Shown: in pieces, positions 8,127 through 16,652 of the stretch
Position numbering within the stretch: the first letter of the stretch is position 1
Layout of the letters: each line of letters starts with the position of its first letter
From: JALOAT01 sp041677345
GTDB taxonomy: Bacteria; Pseudomonadota; Gammaproteobacteria; Thiohalomonadales; Thiohalomonadaceae
Assembly: GCA_041677345.1 (NCBI GenBank)
Contig: JBAYQE010000014.1
Span: 1 to 38,015 of the forward strand
Length of the DNA: 38,015 nucleotides
Direction of reading: 5' to 3'
Notes under the pieces: generated by a model
Told to the model about the DNA's origin: nothing
Databases searched by the model: none
The model's input: the letters and a program-made list of their open reading frames with translations, nothing else
Made by a program: the position numbers and the translations under genes

Positions 8127-8132
8127 ATTTTA
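8127..8132 (-). promoter_or_regulatory. weak candidate -10 element upstream of the dsrN unit
   Basis: On the minus strand this reads TAAAAT, five of six matches to the sigma-70 -10 consensus, about 90 bases before the small frame that precedes dsrN. No good -35 hexamer is found at the right distance. With the hairpin just upstream it could start a secondary dsrN-dsrR transcript, but support is weak. Confidence 0.2.
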
Positions 8133-8170
8133 TCCGCGCCAGCCCCGTACCTGCAGGGTGGCCTAGACAC

Positions 8171-8207
8171 GACGACACCGCTGTCCTCGCGGAGCAGCGG
8201 TGTCGTC
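8171..8207 (-). other. strong hairpin downstream of dsrP
   Basis: A perfect 13-bp stem (GACGACACCGCTG at 8171-8183 with CAGCGGTGTCGTC at 8195-8207) and an 11-base loop, 19 bases after the dsrP stop in the direction of transcription. No T-run follows on the minus strand, so it is not a classical intrinsic terminator. It more likely protects the 3' end of upstream mRNA or marks a processing or attenuation point before dsrN-dsrR. Confidence 0.7.
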
Positions 8208-8226
8208 TGGTCGGGGCTGGGGCCCG

Positions 8227-9456
8227 CTACGCTGCGGCTTTCACCGCTGCGGTGGCGTCTTGCTTGGCAACGACCTGCTCGTCGCCCAGCGATTCGGGCA
8301 AGAAGCGCAGCAGCTTCAGCGCGACCGCTGTCGCCGCGAGGGTGATGGCGACGCCGGCAAAGCCGAGCAGGACTTCCGCGAGGGTGGGTGAGTAGGCATT
8401 GATGGCACCGTCCGCAAAGGTGCTGGTTGCCTCGAAGCCCGGGAAGATGGTCATCGGGTAAGCCTGGCCGCCGATCACGATCACGTAGACCTGGGCGAAG
8501 CCGCCGATGATCACCAGTGCCGCCGCCGTGCCGATCATGCTGCGGGACTTGCCCGTGCTCGGGTGGTAGAGCAGGGCCAGGGGCAGCAGGCTGCCGAGGC
8601 CGATCTGCACGACCCAGAACAAGGTGGTGAAGATGCCGCCGTCACGCAGGATGAAGGCCTCCACGCCATGGTGCTCGGTTGCGTAGAGATTCATCAGGTG
8701 GTAGGCGAGTACGAAATAGAGCACGCCGCCCACGAACACACCCAGCAGGTTCTTCAGCCGGAACAGCACGGCGTCGCCCAACGGGCGCTCGGTCATGCGG
8801 TAGGCCGCCATGAGCACCAGCAGGAACACCGCCAACCCGAACGAGAAGGACATGACTATGAACATCGGGGCCATAATCGCTTCGTCGAAGGCCTGGCGCG
8901 AAACCAGGAAACCGAAGATGGAGCCCGTACCGGTGGTGAGGATCAGACGCCACAGGAAGGCCACGAAGCCCACCTTGCCGCTGAACTTTTTCATGGAACG
9001 GTCCAGCATGGTCCACAGATAAACGCCTACGATGACCATGAAGCCCGTGTACAGGATGACATTCCACGCGAAGATGGATTTGAAGTTGTACTTGGTCATG
9101 GCCACGATGAGGCGATCGGGACGACCCAGGTCCAGCACCAGCACCGCAAGGCCACCGGCCAGCAGCGTGATGGCCAGCAGGCCCGACAGTGGCGCGAGGG
9201 GCTTGTACATGGACTTTCCGAAAACGGAACCGATGGACGCCACATTCAGGGCACCGGAGGCCGCTACGATCAGAAAGATCGCGAACACGTGCGGCATGCC
9301 CCAGACGATCTGGTTGTTCATGCCCGTGACCCAATGGCCGTTGTGCTCCATGTAGTACACGGCGCCCAGGCCTGCGGCAATAACCGCGCCCAGGATGGCG
9401 AGCAGGGCCCAGAAGCCCTGGCCACCCTCGATTTGCGTAAAGCGCACTTTCTTCAT
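8227..9456 (-). CDS. dsrP: DsrP, NrfD-family integral membrane subunit
   Basis: Membrane subunit of the DsrMKJOP complex, 409 aa with about ten hydrophobic segments. It belongs to the NrfD/PsrC family that exchanges electrons with the quinone pool. Landmarks are IVWGMPHVFAIFLIVAASGALN, LDLGRPDRLIVAM (a conserved family motif), the WNVILYTGF segment and a GSIFGF loop. The start at 9456 has AAGG seven bases upstream. It lies 19 bases after dsrO, its periplasmic ferredoxin-like partner. The C-terminal 20 or so residues are Ala-rich and probably cytoplasmic. A strong hairpin follows the gene. Confidence 0.93.
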   Translation of the reverse strand: MKKVRFTQIEGGQGFWALLAILGAVIAAGLGAVYYMEHNGHWVTGMNNQIVWGMPHVFAIFLIVAASGALNVASIGSVFGKSMYKPLAPLSGLLAITLLAGGLAVLVLDLGRPDRLIVAMTKYNFKSIFAWNVILYTGFMVIVGVYLWTMLDRSMKKFSGKVGFVAFLWRLILTTGTGSIFGFLVSRQAFDEAIMAPMFIVMSFSFGLAVFLLVLMAAYRMTERPLGDAVLFRLKNLLGVFVGGVLYFVLAYHLMNLYATEHHGVEAFILRDGGIFTTLFWVVQIGLGSLLPLALLYHPSTGKSRSMIGTAAALVIIGGFAQVYVIVIGGQAYPMTIFPGFEATSTFADGAINAYSPTLAEVLLGFAGVAITLAATAVALKLLRFLPESLGDEQVVAKQDATAAVKAAA

Positions 9457-9475
9457 GCTTCAGCCTTCCGAATCG

Positions 9476-10222
9476 TTAGATGCCGCGGTAGCGCACGCCG
9501 GGGTTCAAGCCGAGATCGGCGCGGATGGCAGTGGTTGCGTACGTCTTGACGGTCTGGGCGATCTCGCTGTTGGGATCGTTCAGGTCACCGAAGAGGATCG
9601 CTTTGTGGCCATCCGCGTTGCAGGCCTCGACGCAAGCAGGCTGCTGGCCTTCGTCCACGCGGGTGACGCACATCGTGCAGGCCTCGACCGTACCCTTGCC
9701 GCGCGGGGCATGGGGACGTTGGTCGGTGACCTCCTCGTGGATGAAGGAACGCGCCTTGTAGGGGCAGGCCATCATGCAGTAGCGGCAGCCGATGCAGATG
9801 TGCTTGTCGACCAAAACAATCCCGTCCGGGCGCTTGAATGACGCACCTGTGGGGCAGACGTCCACGCAGGGCGGGTTTTCGCAGTGCTGACACAGCATGG
9901 GCAGCGAGTGCACCGAGCCGGTGGCCTTGTTGCGCAGGTCGACCTTGCGCATCCACTGGGCATCCGTGCTCGGACGACCATGGCCCTTGAGGCCGTTCCA
10001 ATCGTTACAGCCCTTCACGCACGCGTCGCAGCCGCTGGTGCACTTGTTGGTGTCGATGAGCATGCCCCAGCGTACCTTGCTGGTGACCGCTTCGTCGGCC
10101 GGCTTGGCCTGCGCCACACCGTACAGCATCACCCCCGAGGCGAGGGAAACACCGGCGGCCAGCTTGGCGCCCTGGGTCAGGAACTCACGACGGGCGTTAT
10201 CCGGATGCTTCTGTTCGCTCAT
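9476..10222 (-). CDS. dsrO: DsrO, periplasmic iron-sulfur protein
   Basis: Ferredoxin-like electron-transfer subunit of DsrMKJOP, 248 aa. A twin-arginine signal (RREFL at residues 11-15, then a hydrophobic stretch ending near AQA) predicts Tat export with bound clusters. Cysteine groups for several [4Fe-4S] clusters are present: CTSGCDACVKGC, CQHCENPPCVDVCP, CIGCRYCMMACP and CTMC with a later CVEAC. It resembles the HybA/DmsB/NrfC family. Its ATG overlaps the dsrJ stop (ATGA), and dsrP follows 19 bases later. It should pass electrons between the cytochrome DsrJ and the membrane protein DsrP. Confidence 0.94.
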   Translation of the reverse strand: MSEQKHPDNARREFLTQGAKLAAGVSLASGVMLYGVAQAKPADEAVTSKVRWGMLIDTNKCTSGCDACVKGCNDWNGLKGHGRPSTDAQWMRKVDLRNKATGSVHSLPMLCQHCENPPCVDVCPTGASFKRPDGIVLVDKHICIGCRYCMMACPYKARSFIHEEVTDQRPHAPRGKGTVEACTMCVTRVDEGQQPACVEACNADGHKAILFGDLNDPNSEIAQTVKTYATTAIRADLGLNPGVRYRGI

Positions 10223-10713
10223 TCTGTTGCACCTGTCTGTTCGCTAGCACCCGCGAGCCGGTTGAGCAGCTCACCCGCAGGCTGATGCGCCGCCTTGCTG
10301 TACTCCATCCCGGGAGTGACGATGGGATGGAACGTGGCGGTCTTCTCGGGCTTCGTCGCGTGACACTCGAAACAGTCGATCTTCACGCCCGCGTACATGT
10401 GACAGCTCTTGCAGAAGTGCTGACCCTCGTCCTGACCGGCGGCGGCTTCTTCCTGCGGGGAGGCGTGGCACTCGAGGCACTCTTTCAGACTGTGCTTCGG
10501 TGTGCGAACGCCTTCGCGCATGGTCTTGTCGCGGTGGACCATGAGGTAATCCATGTGCTTGCGACGCATGACATCCGTGTCTTCGACGCACTGATCACCC
10601 TTGGCCTCAGGCAGTTGAGGCATCGGCACCCTGCCGCCCGCGGCGGCAAGGACCGGTGCCGACATCGTCAGCACCAGCACCGCCGTGTGGAACAGCTTGG
10701 TAAACCGCTTCAT
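10219..10713 (-). CDS. dsrJ: DsrJ, triheme cytochrome c
   Basis: Periplasmic or membrane-anchored triheme cytochrome c, 164 aa from 10713. The start is supported by AAGGAG six bases upstream; the frame extends further without homology. An N-terminal signal or anchor (about 1-25) is followed by three heme-binding sites CLECH (79-83), CKSCH (101-105) and CFECH (114-118). Cys42 before the hemes may match the unusual axial Cys ligand known for one heme of A. vinosum DsrJ. It overlaps dsrO by four bases and follows dsrL. It is the only heme c protein in the window. Confidence 0.93.
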   Translation of the reverse strand: MKRFTKLFHTAVLVLTMSAPVLAAAGGRVPMPQLPEAKGDQCVEDTDVMRRKHMDYLMVHRDKTMREGVRTPKHSLKECLECHASPQEEAAAGQDEGQHFCKSCHMYAGVKIDCFECHATKPEKTATFHPIVTPGMEYSKAAHQPAGELLNRLAGASEQTGATE

Positions 10714-10723
10714 GGCTGGCTCC

Positions 10724-12706
10724 TTACTCACCCATGCCCATCTGGATGTAGCCGGTCGGGCAGACATCGGCACAGATATGGCAACCGATGCACTTGGCGT
10801 AGTCGGTGTACACGTAACGGCCGGTGGTCGATTCCTTCCGCGGCGTCTTCAAGACCGCAGCCTGCGGGCAGAACACCACACAGTTGTCACATTCGAAGCA
10901 CATACCGCAGCTCATGCAGCGCTTGGCCTCGGCAATGACTTCCGCCTCTTCGAGCGGAACAAGGCGTTCTTCGAAGTGGCCCAGCACCTGATCCGCGCTC
11001 ACTTCCACGTGCTTGCGCACGTTGCGTGCGGAGAAGGCGAAGTGGCCGAGGAACAGCTCGTCGGCGGAGATGATCTCGTGGGCGCTACGATCTTCGTAGT
11101 TATGCACCGCGAACTTGTCTGCCGAGGTGCCACGCAGCCCCAGGTCGATCTCCTTGGCAAAACCTTCGGTCTCGACGATCTCTTGCCTGGTGCGGGCCTG
11201 GAAGGACTCGGGCTCCAGGCCGGCTTCGCGCAACTTGTTCAGCAGGTTGAAATGGTGCACGTCGACCTTGGGACGGTTCACCAACTGCTCATGTTTGAGG
11301 TAGTGGTCGACACTTTCGACCGCCACCGAGGCCTGGCCGATGGCCGTGGTGAGCAGGTGGGGACGCACGATGTCACCGCAGACGAAATAACCAGGCTTGT
11401 TTGGCACCTGGAAATGCTTGTCGGCATCGATCAGGCCCTTGGCATTCTGGAAGGACTCCATACCCTCGAGGTTGCCGGTCTGGCCGATGGCTGAGACGAT
11501 CAAGTCAGCTTCGATGACGAATTCGCTGCCTTCGACCGGCTTGCCGTTCTCGAGCTTCACCACCTTGAGTCCGGTGGCGCGGCCATCAGCACCCTTGATC
11601 ACTTCCACCGGGCTCAACTGGCCGATGATATTCACGCCTTCACGGGTGGCATCTTCGATCTCGTGCTGGGCTGCCGGCATCTTCTCGATGGACGAGCGGG
11701 AGATGAGGGTTACGTCCGCGCCCTGACGCTGTGCACTCTTGGCCACGTCGGATGCGGTATGGCCGAGGATGATGTACTCGGGGCGGTCCTTCTCATTCTC
11801 GACCGTGATGTGGCCGAGGCGACGGGCCACCGAGGCGACGTCGATGGAGGTGTCGCCACCGCCGATGACCAGCACCTTGCCGGACACATGCTGCAGGCGG
11901 CCTTCGTTGAAGGCGGCCAGGAATGCCACGCCGGTGATGCAGTTGACGGCGTCAGCACCCGGCACGGGCAGGGGGCGACCGGCCTGGGCGCCCAGGGCCA
12001 GGATGATGGCATCGTACTCTTTCTCGAGATCGGCAAGCTGCACGTCCTTGCCCACCTTGACGCCGCACTTCACTTCCACGCCCATGCTGGTGATACGGTT
12101 GACTTCACCATCCAGTACGTCGCGCGGCATGCGGTAGCCGGGGATGCCGTAGCGCATCATGCCGCCGAGATGGGGCAGGGCCTCGAAGATGGTGACGCCA
12201 TGGCCCTTGCGGCGCAGCTGATAGGCGGCAGCCAGGCCGGCGGGGCCACCACCGATAATGGCAATCTTCTTGCCGGTGTCGGCGCCGACCTCGAACTGGA
12301 GGTTGGCCTTCAGGGCCTGATCGCCGATGTATTGTTCGACGGAGTTGATACCGACGCGGTCTTCAACCTGATTACGGTTGCAGCCGTCTTCACAGGGGGC
12401 GGGGCAGACACGGCCCATGACGGACGGGAAGGGGTTGGCGTCGGTGGAACGGCGGAAGGCGTATTCCTGCATGGTCATCCCGGCAGGGGCCTTCTCCACA
12501 CCACGGATGATGTCCAGGTAACCGCGAATGTCTTCACCGGCAGGGCAGCTGCCCTGGCAAGGCGGGGTGCGGTGCACGTAGGTGGGGCACTTATGGGTCC
12601 AGCTCGCCTGCCAGATCTCCTGATTCCAGGCACGGTGCTTATTGTCGCCGTCCTTGTAGCGGCGGAAGGTCAGGCTGGTCTTCATTTCGTCGCTGGAAGT
12701 CGCCAT
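10724..12706 (-). CDS. dsrL: DsrL, iron-sulfur flavoprotein NAD(P)H oxidoreductase
   Basis: A 660-aa cytoplasmic protein that links DsrAB to NAD(P)H in sulfur oxidizers. The N-terminal region binds iron-sulfur clusters (CQGSCPAGEDIRGYL, GRVCPAPCEDGCNR), as in glutamate synthase small subunits. The FAD site is IAIIGGGPAGLAAAY and the nucleotide site VLVIGGGDTSIDVA. After a linker comes a C-terminal two-cluster ferredoxin domain (CMSCGMCFECDNCVVFCP, CIGCHICADVCP); that ferredoxin extension separates DsrL from plain GltD-like enzymes. The start at 12706 has AGGAG seven bases upstream. It lies between dsrK and dsrJ as in A. vinosum. Confidence 0.94.
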   Translation of the reverse strand: MATSSDEMKTSLTFRRYKDGDNKHRAWNQEIWQASWTHKCPTYVHRTPPCQGSCPAGEDIRGYLDIIRGVEKAPAGMTMQEYAFRRSTDANPFPSVMGRVCPAPCEDGCNRNQVEDRVGINSVEQYIGDQALKANLQFEVGADTGKKIAIIGGGPAGLAAAYQLRRKGHGVTIFEALPHLGGMMRYGIPGYRMPRDVLDGEVNRITSMGVEVKCGVKVGKDVQLADLEKEYDAIILALGAQAGRPLPVPGADAVNCITGVAFLAAFNEGRLQHVSGKVLVIGGGDTSIDVASVARRLGHITVENEKDRPEYIILGHTASDVAKSAQRQGADVTLISRSSIEKMPAAQHEIEDATREGVNIIGQLSPVEVIKGADGRATGLKVVKLENGKPVEGSEFVIEADLIVSAIGQTGNLEGMESFQNAKGLIDADKHFQVPNKPGYFVCGDIVRPHLLTTAIGQASVAVESVDHYLKHEQLVNRPKVDVHHFNLLNKLREAGLEPESFQARTRQEIVETEGFAKEIDLGLRGTSADKFAVHNYEDRSAHEIISADELFLGHFAFSARNVRKHVEVSADQVLGHFEERLVPLEEAEVIAEAKRCMSCGMCFECDNCVVFCPQAAVLKTPRKESTTGRYVYTDYAKCIGCHICADVCPTGYIQMGMGE

Positions 12707-12765
12707 TTCAAATCTCCTGTGCGTTAAACCTTGTTATGTCCCGCCGTGCGGCGGATCACGATGAA

Positions 12766-14328
12766 TTATTCGGCCGCCTCTTCTTCGGTGTCTTCCACTT
12801 CCACACTGGGCTTCGTGAGCACGAGGGCCGAACTCACGAGCTGATGGACGCTGACCACCATGTCCATGCCCATGCCGTAGTAGGGGAGTACCTTGGAGAA
12901 CTGGCTCTTACAGATGGCGCAGATGGCTGCCAGATTGGTAACTTTCCGGTCCTCCACCACTTCTTTGAGCGCCTCCATGCGGGGCAGGGCACCCTTCACA
13001 CGGATTTCCATCAGATCGTCCGTAAGCAGACCACCGCCGCCCCCGCAGCAGAAGGTCTTTTCACGGATGGTGTCGGGGTCCATGTCCACGTAGTTGTTGC
13101 AGACTGCCTTGATGACGGCACGCGGGATGTCGAATTGACCACCCGGCTTGTCGCCCATACGGCTGGCACGTGCCACGTTGCACGAGTCGTGGAAAGTGAC
13201 CACGCGGTCGTCATTCTGAGACTTGTCGAGCTTGAGCTTGCCTTCCTTGATCAGGTCCCAGGTGAATTCACAGATGTGCTGGGGCGCGGGATAGCGCGGA
13301 TCCAGCTGCTTCTGCAGCTGCAGGGCCCACTCATCCGTGGCGCCATGGCCCACGCCGTTTGTGGTATTCCAGAAGTTGTACGCCACACGCCAGGCATGGC
13401 CGCACTCGCCAACCACGATGCGCTTGACACCCAGGTCGATGGCGGCCTTGCGGATGCGCTCGGCGGCACGTTTGAGATTCTCATAGCTGCCGATGAACAT
13501 GGAGAAGTTGGCCGCTTCCGAGGCGTAGGTCGACACGGTCCAGCTCACGCCAGCCTCGTGGAACACCTTGGCATAACCCATCAGGCCGTCGATGTGGGGC
13601 TCGGCGAAGAAGTCGGCGGAGGGCGTCACCAGCAGGATGTCCACGCCCTTCTTGTCGACCGGCATTGCCACGCGCGTGCCCGTGCTGTCGAAGATCTCGT
13701 CGGCGAATTCTTCGAGGGTCGCCTCGAGTGCAGGACCCGGCAGGCCCAGGTTGTTACCGATCTTGTGGACCTTGGCCAGGATTTCGTTGCAGTACTTCTG
13801 GCCGTAGCCCACTGAGTCCAGGATCTCGCGGGCCGCCATGGAAACTTCGGCGGTGTCGATGCCATACGGGCAGAACACCGAGCAGCGGCGGCACTGGGAG
13901 CACTGGTGGAAGTAGCTGTACCACTCGTCGAGCACTTCCCGGGTCAGGTCACGGGCACCGACCAGGGCAGGAAAGTATTTGCCCGCGAAGGTGAAGTAGC
14001 GGCGATACACGCTACGCAAAAGGTCCTGGCGCGCCACCGGCATGTTCTTCGGGTCGTGGGTACCCTGGAAGTAGTGGCACTTATCCGTGCAGGAGCCACA
14101 CTTGACGCAGGCATCCATGAACACGCGCAGGCCGCGATATTTGCCCAGCAGGTCGCCCATCTTCTCGATGGCCTTGTCATGCCAGTCTTCCACCAGTTCG
14201 CCGGGGAAACCCAGCGCCGCCTGGTGTTCAGGCGCAGCGACGAAAGGCTTGAGATGCGCCGTCGCGTCGTTCTTCAAAGCGGGAACCGTTGGGTATTCCC
14301 GCATTTCGGGGGTCTGAAAATCGGCCAC
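12766..14328 (-). CDS. dsrK: DsrK, heterodisulfide-reductase-like catalytic subunit
   Basis: Cytoplasm-facing catalytic subunit of DsrMKJOP, 520 aa, related to HdrD. Two ferredoxin-type [4Fe-4S] sites are visible (CVKCGSCTDKCH and CSQCRRCSVFCP), followed by CCG-type cysteine motifs, one with Cys427-Cys428 in CCGGGGG and a preceding DSCNVAR. These hold the special [4Fe-4S] cluster thought to act on the trisulfide or disulfide form of DsrC. The acidic tail ends EDTEEEAAE. It lies 35 bases after dsrM, its heme b membrane partner. Confidence 0.94.
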   Translation of the reverse strand: MADFQTPEMREYPTVPALKNDATAHLKPFVAAPEHQAALGFPGELVEDWHDKAIEKMGDLLGKYRGLRVFMDACVKCGSCTDKCHYFQGTHDPKNMPVARQDLLRSVYRRYFTFAGKYFPALVGARDLTREVLDEWYSYFHQCSQCRRCSVFCPYGIDTAEVSMAAREILDSVGYGQKYCNEILAKVHKIGNNLGLPGPALEATLEEFADEIFDSTGTRVAMPVDKKGVDILLVTPSADFFAEPHIDGLMGYAKVFHEAGVSWTVSTYASEAANFSMFIGSYENLKRAAERIRKAAIDLGVKRIVVGECGHAWRVAYNFWNTTNGVGHGATDEWALQLQKQLDPRYPAPQHICEFTWDLIKEGKLKLDKSQNDDRVVTFHDSCNVARASRMGDKPGGQFDIPRAVIKAVCNNYVDMDPDTIREKTFCCGGGGGLLTDDLMEIRVKGALPRMEALKEVVEDRKVTNLAAICAICKSQFSKVLPYYGMGMDMVVSVHQLVSSALVLTKPSVEVEDTEEEAAE

Positions 14329-14363
14329 GCGATTCTCCTTAGTTCACTGTCCGGCTCGTGCGA

Positions 14364-15092
14364 TCACTTGTCCAGGCTGGCAGCCCAGGGCGCCAGGTGG
14401 CGACGCTCACGCGGGTTGTCGATCTGGTTGCGGGTGGGGCTGAAGAACACGCCCGGGGCATGCAGCAGCTTGCTGATGGGGAAGACGATCATCAGCACCG
14501 CTACGAGGAACAGATGGACGAGCAGGGCGGGATCGCTGGGCAGCGGCTGCGGATCGAAGTACATCAGGCCGAGGAAAAAGGCCTTCACCGCAATGATGTC
14601 GGTGTGTGCCACGAACTTCATACCGAGTCCGCTGATACCGATACCGACGAGCAGGGCAAGCATCAGGTGATCGGATGGGCCGGTGATGTAGCGGATGCGT
14701 TCCACCACGATTCGGCGGCCCCAGAGAGCGAGCAGTCCGGCCACCATGGCGATGCCGCCGTAGATGCCGAAAGGCTGCACGGTCGTGAGCACAAAGCCCG
14801 GCTCGGCCACGAAATAGCGCCCATGGCGCAGCAGTACGAGGGCGAGACCTACATGGAACATCCAGCCCAAGATCCAAATCCACTTGTTGGACTTGAACAG
14901 GCTTTCAAACAGCACGACCTCGCGGGCCATGCGTAACGCCACACCTGACGCAGTCGTCGGCGCGGGCGTCGTCGGAATCTTGAGGGGAGCGGGCGTCTTG
15001 GCGTACTGCGTGATCTTCCGGGCAAGCCCGAGTACGAACAGTACCGTCGCCAAGTAGAAAAGAGCTACGTAAAACGTCGTCAGGAACGACAT
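14364..15092 (-). CDS. dsrM: DsrM, cytochrome b membrane subunit
   Basis: Membrane anchor of DsrK, 242 aa from ATG 15092 (MSFLTTFYVALFY). The frame runs on to 15203, but that extension is hydrophilic and covers the dsrC-dsrM hairpin, so it is not coding. It resembles nitrate reductase gamma subunits (NarI), with five or so membrane helices and His residues in helices (HVGLALVLLRHG, VHLFLVAVL) that would bind two hemes b. It should move electrons from DsrK to the quinone pool. Confidence 0.92.
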   Translation of the reverse strand: MSFLTTFYVALFYLATVLFVLGLARKITQYAKTPAPLKIPTTPAPTTASGVALRMAREVVLFESLFKSNKWIWILGWMFHVGLALVLLRHGRYFVAEPGFVLTTVQPFGIYGGIAMVAGLLALWGRRIVVERIRYITGPSDHLMLALLVGIGISGLGMKFVAHTDIIAVKAFFLGLMYFDPQPLPSDPALLVHLFLVAVLMIVFPISKLLHAPGVFFSPTRNQIDNPRERRHLAPWAASLDK

Positions 15093-15130
15093 CGGACAAC
15101 GACCCTCTGCTGATGGAGATGCAAGCAACC

Positions 15131-15149
15131 GGGGGGGGAACTCCCCCCC
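15131..15149 (-). other. G/C-tract hairpin between dsrC and dsrM
   Basis: Eight G residues (15131-15138), AACT, then seven C residues (15143-15149) form a 7-bp all-GC stem with a 4-base loop, 12 bases after the dsrC stop in the direction of transcription. No T-run follows on the minus strand. It probably protects the 3' end of dsrC-containing mRNA or makes polymerase pause, allowing higher dsrC levels than downstream genes. Confidence 0.65.
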
Positions 15150-15160
15150 AGCGCCAAGGC

Positions 15161-15493
15161 TTAGATACAGCCGGTCGGCTTCGGCAGGCCGGCGATCTTG
15201 CACGCCTGCTTCGCAGGACCGTACGGGAACAGCTCGTACAGGTACTTGCTGTTACCCTTCTCGGGCCCAAGCTTCTTGCCGATGGCCTTGGTAAGTACGC
15301 GGACCGCCGGGGCGATCTGGTACTCGTTGTAGTACTCGCGCAGGAAGTGGATCACTTCCCAGTGGGCGTCGGTCATCTCAACGCCTTCGCTCTTGGCGAG
15401 TTCCAGGGCCGCAGCTTCATCCCAGTCGGACAGGTTGAGCAGGTAGCCTTCTTCGTCGGTCGCAAGCGACTTGCCGTTTACTTCAAGTGCCAT
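15161..15493 (-). CDS. dsrC: DsrC, sulfur carrier protein with both redox cysteines
   Basis: Physiological partner of DsrAB and substrate of DsrMK, 110 aa. The C-terminal arm is canonical: Cys98 in GPAKQACKIAGLP and the penultimate Cys109 in PTGCI, ten residues apart. These form the trisulfide that carries the sulfur atom. The loop segment GPEKGNSKYLYELFP is typical of true DsrC rather than TusE. It follows dsrH by 33 bases and is followed by a GC hairpin. A cysteine-free paralogue lies at 21209-21550 on the other strand. Confidence 0.96.
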   Translation of the reverse strand: MALEVNGKSLATDEEGYLLNLSDWDEAAALELAKSEGVEMTDAHWEVIHFLREYYNEYQIAPAVRVLTKAIGKKLGPEKGNSKYLYELFPYGPAKQACKIAGLPKPTGCI

Positions 15494-15526
15494 GACATCA
15501 TCTCCTCAGTCAGTTGAATCTCGGAA

Positions 15527-15826
15527 CTACAGCCAGGCTTGTACCTTGTCGTTCTCGACAACAAGGTCAACAAATCCACTGTAATCGACGAGCTTGATAC
15601 CATCCATGACCTTTGCGCGTACGCCACGGGCTTTCAGGTCCGGTTCCAGCGCACAGATGGTGAAGTCATTCATCGCCTTCTTCAGCATCTCGGCCACTGC
15701 GGTGTTCTGCAGGGCGGCATAGACGCCGTCCTCGATGAGCAGGATGGTGCTGCCCTTGTGGGCATATGCCAGGCAGCTCTCGAGGGAGTTCTTCTCAAAA
15801 GGCGACTTGTTTACGGTGTGCAACAT
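15527..15826 (-). CDS. dsrH: DsrH, sulfur relay protein
   Basis: Third subunit of the DsrE2F2H2 sulfurtransferase, 99 aa, related to TusB. It starts MLHTVNKSPF, a very characteristic family N-terminus, has a Cys at residue 18 (SLESCLAYA), and contains GSTILLIEDGVYAAL. With DsrE and DsrF it passes persulfide sulfur to DsrC. Twelve bases separate it from dsrF upstream. Its presence marks the operon as the oxidative type. Confidence 0.94.
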   Translation of the reverse strand: MLHTVNKSPFEKNSLESCLAYAHKGSTILLIEDGVYAALQNTAVAEMLKKAMNDFTICALEPDLKARGVRAKVMDGIKLVDYSGFVDLVVENDKVQAWL

Positions 15827-15838
15827 GCTTTTCCCCTC

Positions 15839-16225
15839 TTAAAAGGTCAGGACGACGTCCTGCTCTTCCATCAGGCCGGCGATCTCTTCGCGAGACATCA
15901 CCTGCACGTCGACGAGCAGGTCTTCTTCCGACAGACCGCGGGCCTCGAGCGCCTCTTTGTCGACGTAGAGCTTTTCCACGTCATACATTTCCAAGGCGCG
16001 GTAGGTGGGGGAGAAGTTCTTCATGCCGATGTCGGCGGTGTCCTGGCCCTTGGTGAGCTGGTAGACGCCGTCGTCGATGAACACGAGGCTGACATCCTGC
16101 TCGAAGGCGGCGCCGATGAGCACCACTTCGAGAGATTCCAGCGCGTAGATGGTCCCGTACGGAGCCTTGCGGTTCACGTAGCAGAACTTCTTGACCGCGC
16201 CGCCTTCCATCATTTCGTCACTCAT
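15839..16225 (-). CDS. dsrF: DsrF, sulfur relay protein
   Basis: Second subunit of DsrEFH, 128 aa, related to TusC. It has the DsrE-fold pattern with KKFCYVNRKAPYG at the start, ALESLEVVLIGAAFEQDV in the middle helix, and FIDDGVYQL. The Cys at residue 15 is not the catalytic DsrE cysteine. It sits between dsrE and dsrH with gaps of 15 and 12 bases. Its role in the heterohexamer is mainly structural. Confidence 0.94.
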   Translation of the reverse strand: MSDEMMEGGAVKKFCYVNRKAPYGTIYALESLEVVLIGAAFEQDVSLVFIDDGVYQLTKGQDTADIGMKNFSPTYRALEMYDVEKLYVDKEALEARGLSEEDLLVDVQVMSREEIAGLMEEQDVVLTF

Positions 16226-16240
16226 TGCTTGCTCCCCAAA

Positions 16241-16633
16241 TCAGTCGCCGAACACCACGAGGCGATCGGACTGGATGCCGCCTTCGATCAACTGGCCCAG
16301 ACCCGAGATGCGGAAGCCCGGGGCGATGTTGTTCGCGTCCTTGCCGTTGCGCTTCGCCTCGTCCTCGTCGGCGATGCCGCGGCGCTGGGCCGCGGCAACG
16401 CAAACCACGAGGTCGAGGTTGTGCTTGGCAGCAAGGTCGCTCCAACGGTTGACGATATTGCGGTCATCCTGCGGGGGCGTGGTCAGGCGCGTCGCGTTGT
16501 TGACACCGTCGTGGTAGAAGAAGACACGAAAGATCTCGTGGCCCTTCGCCAGCGCGGCTTCGCAGAACTTGTACGCGCTGTCCGACGCCTGGTGAGTGTA
16601 CGGACCCTCGTTAACCTGGATCGTAAACTTCAT
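16241..16633 (-). CDS. dsrE: DsrE, sulfurtransferase subunit
   Basis: Catalytic subunit of DsrEFH, 130 aa, related to TusD. The active-site cysteine is Cys78 in DLVVCVAAAQRRGI, at the same position as the essential Cys78 of A. vinosum DsrE; it takes up persulfide sulfur and delivers it to DsrC. Other family marks are FRVFFYHDGV and SGLGQLIEG near the C-terminus. It lies 19 bases after dsrB. Confidence 0.95.
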   Translation of the reverse strand: MKFTIQVNEGPYTHQASDSAYKFCEAALAKGHEIFRVFFYHDGVNNATRLTTPPQDDRNIVNRWSDLAAKHNLDLVVCVAAAQRRGIADEDEAKRNGKDANNIAPGFRISGLGQLIEGGIQSDRLVVFGD

Positions 16634-16652
16634 TGGAACGTCTTACCTCTGC

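Noticed and set aside
8171..8207. The dsrP-dsrN hairpin as an intrinsic terminator
   Set aside because: No T-run follows on the minus strand, and dsrN-dsrR clearly belong to the operon, with a real terminator at 6056-6085.
15093..15203. N-terminal extension of DsrM
   Set aside because: It covers the dsrC stop and the GC hairpin and is hydrophilic; DsrM proteins start with the first membrane helix at MSFLTTF.
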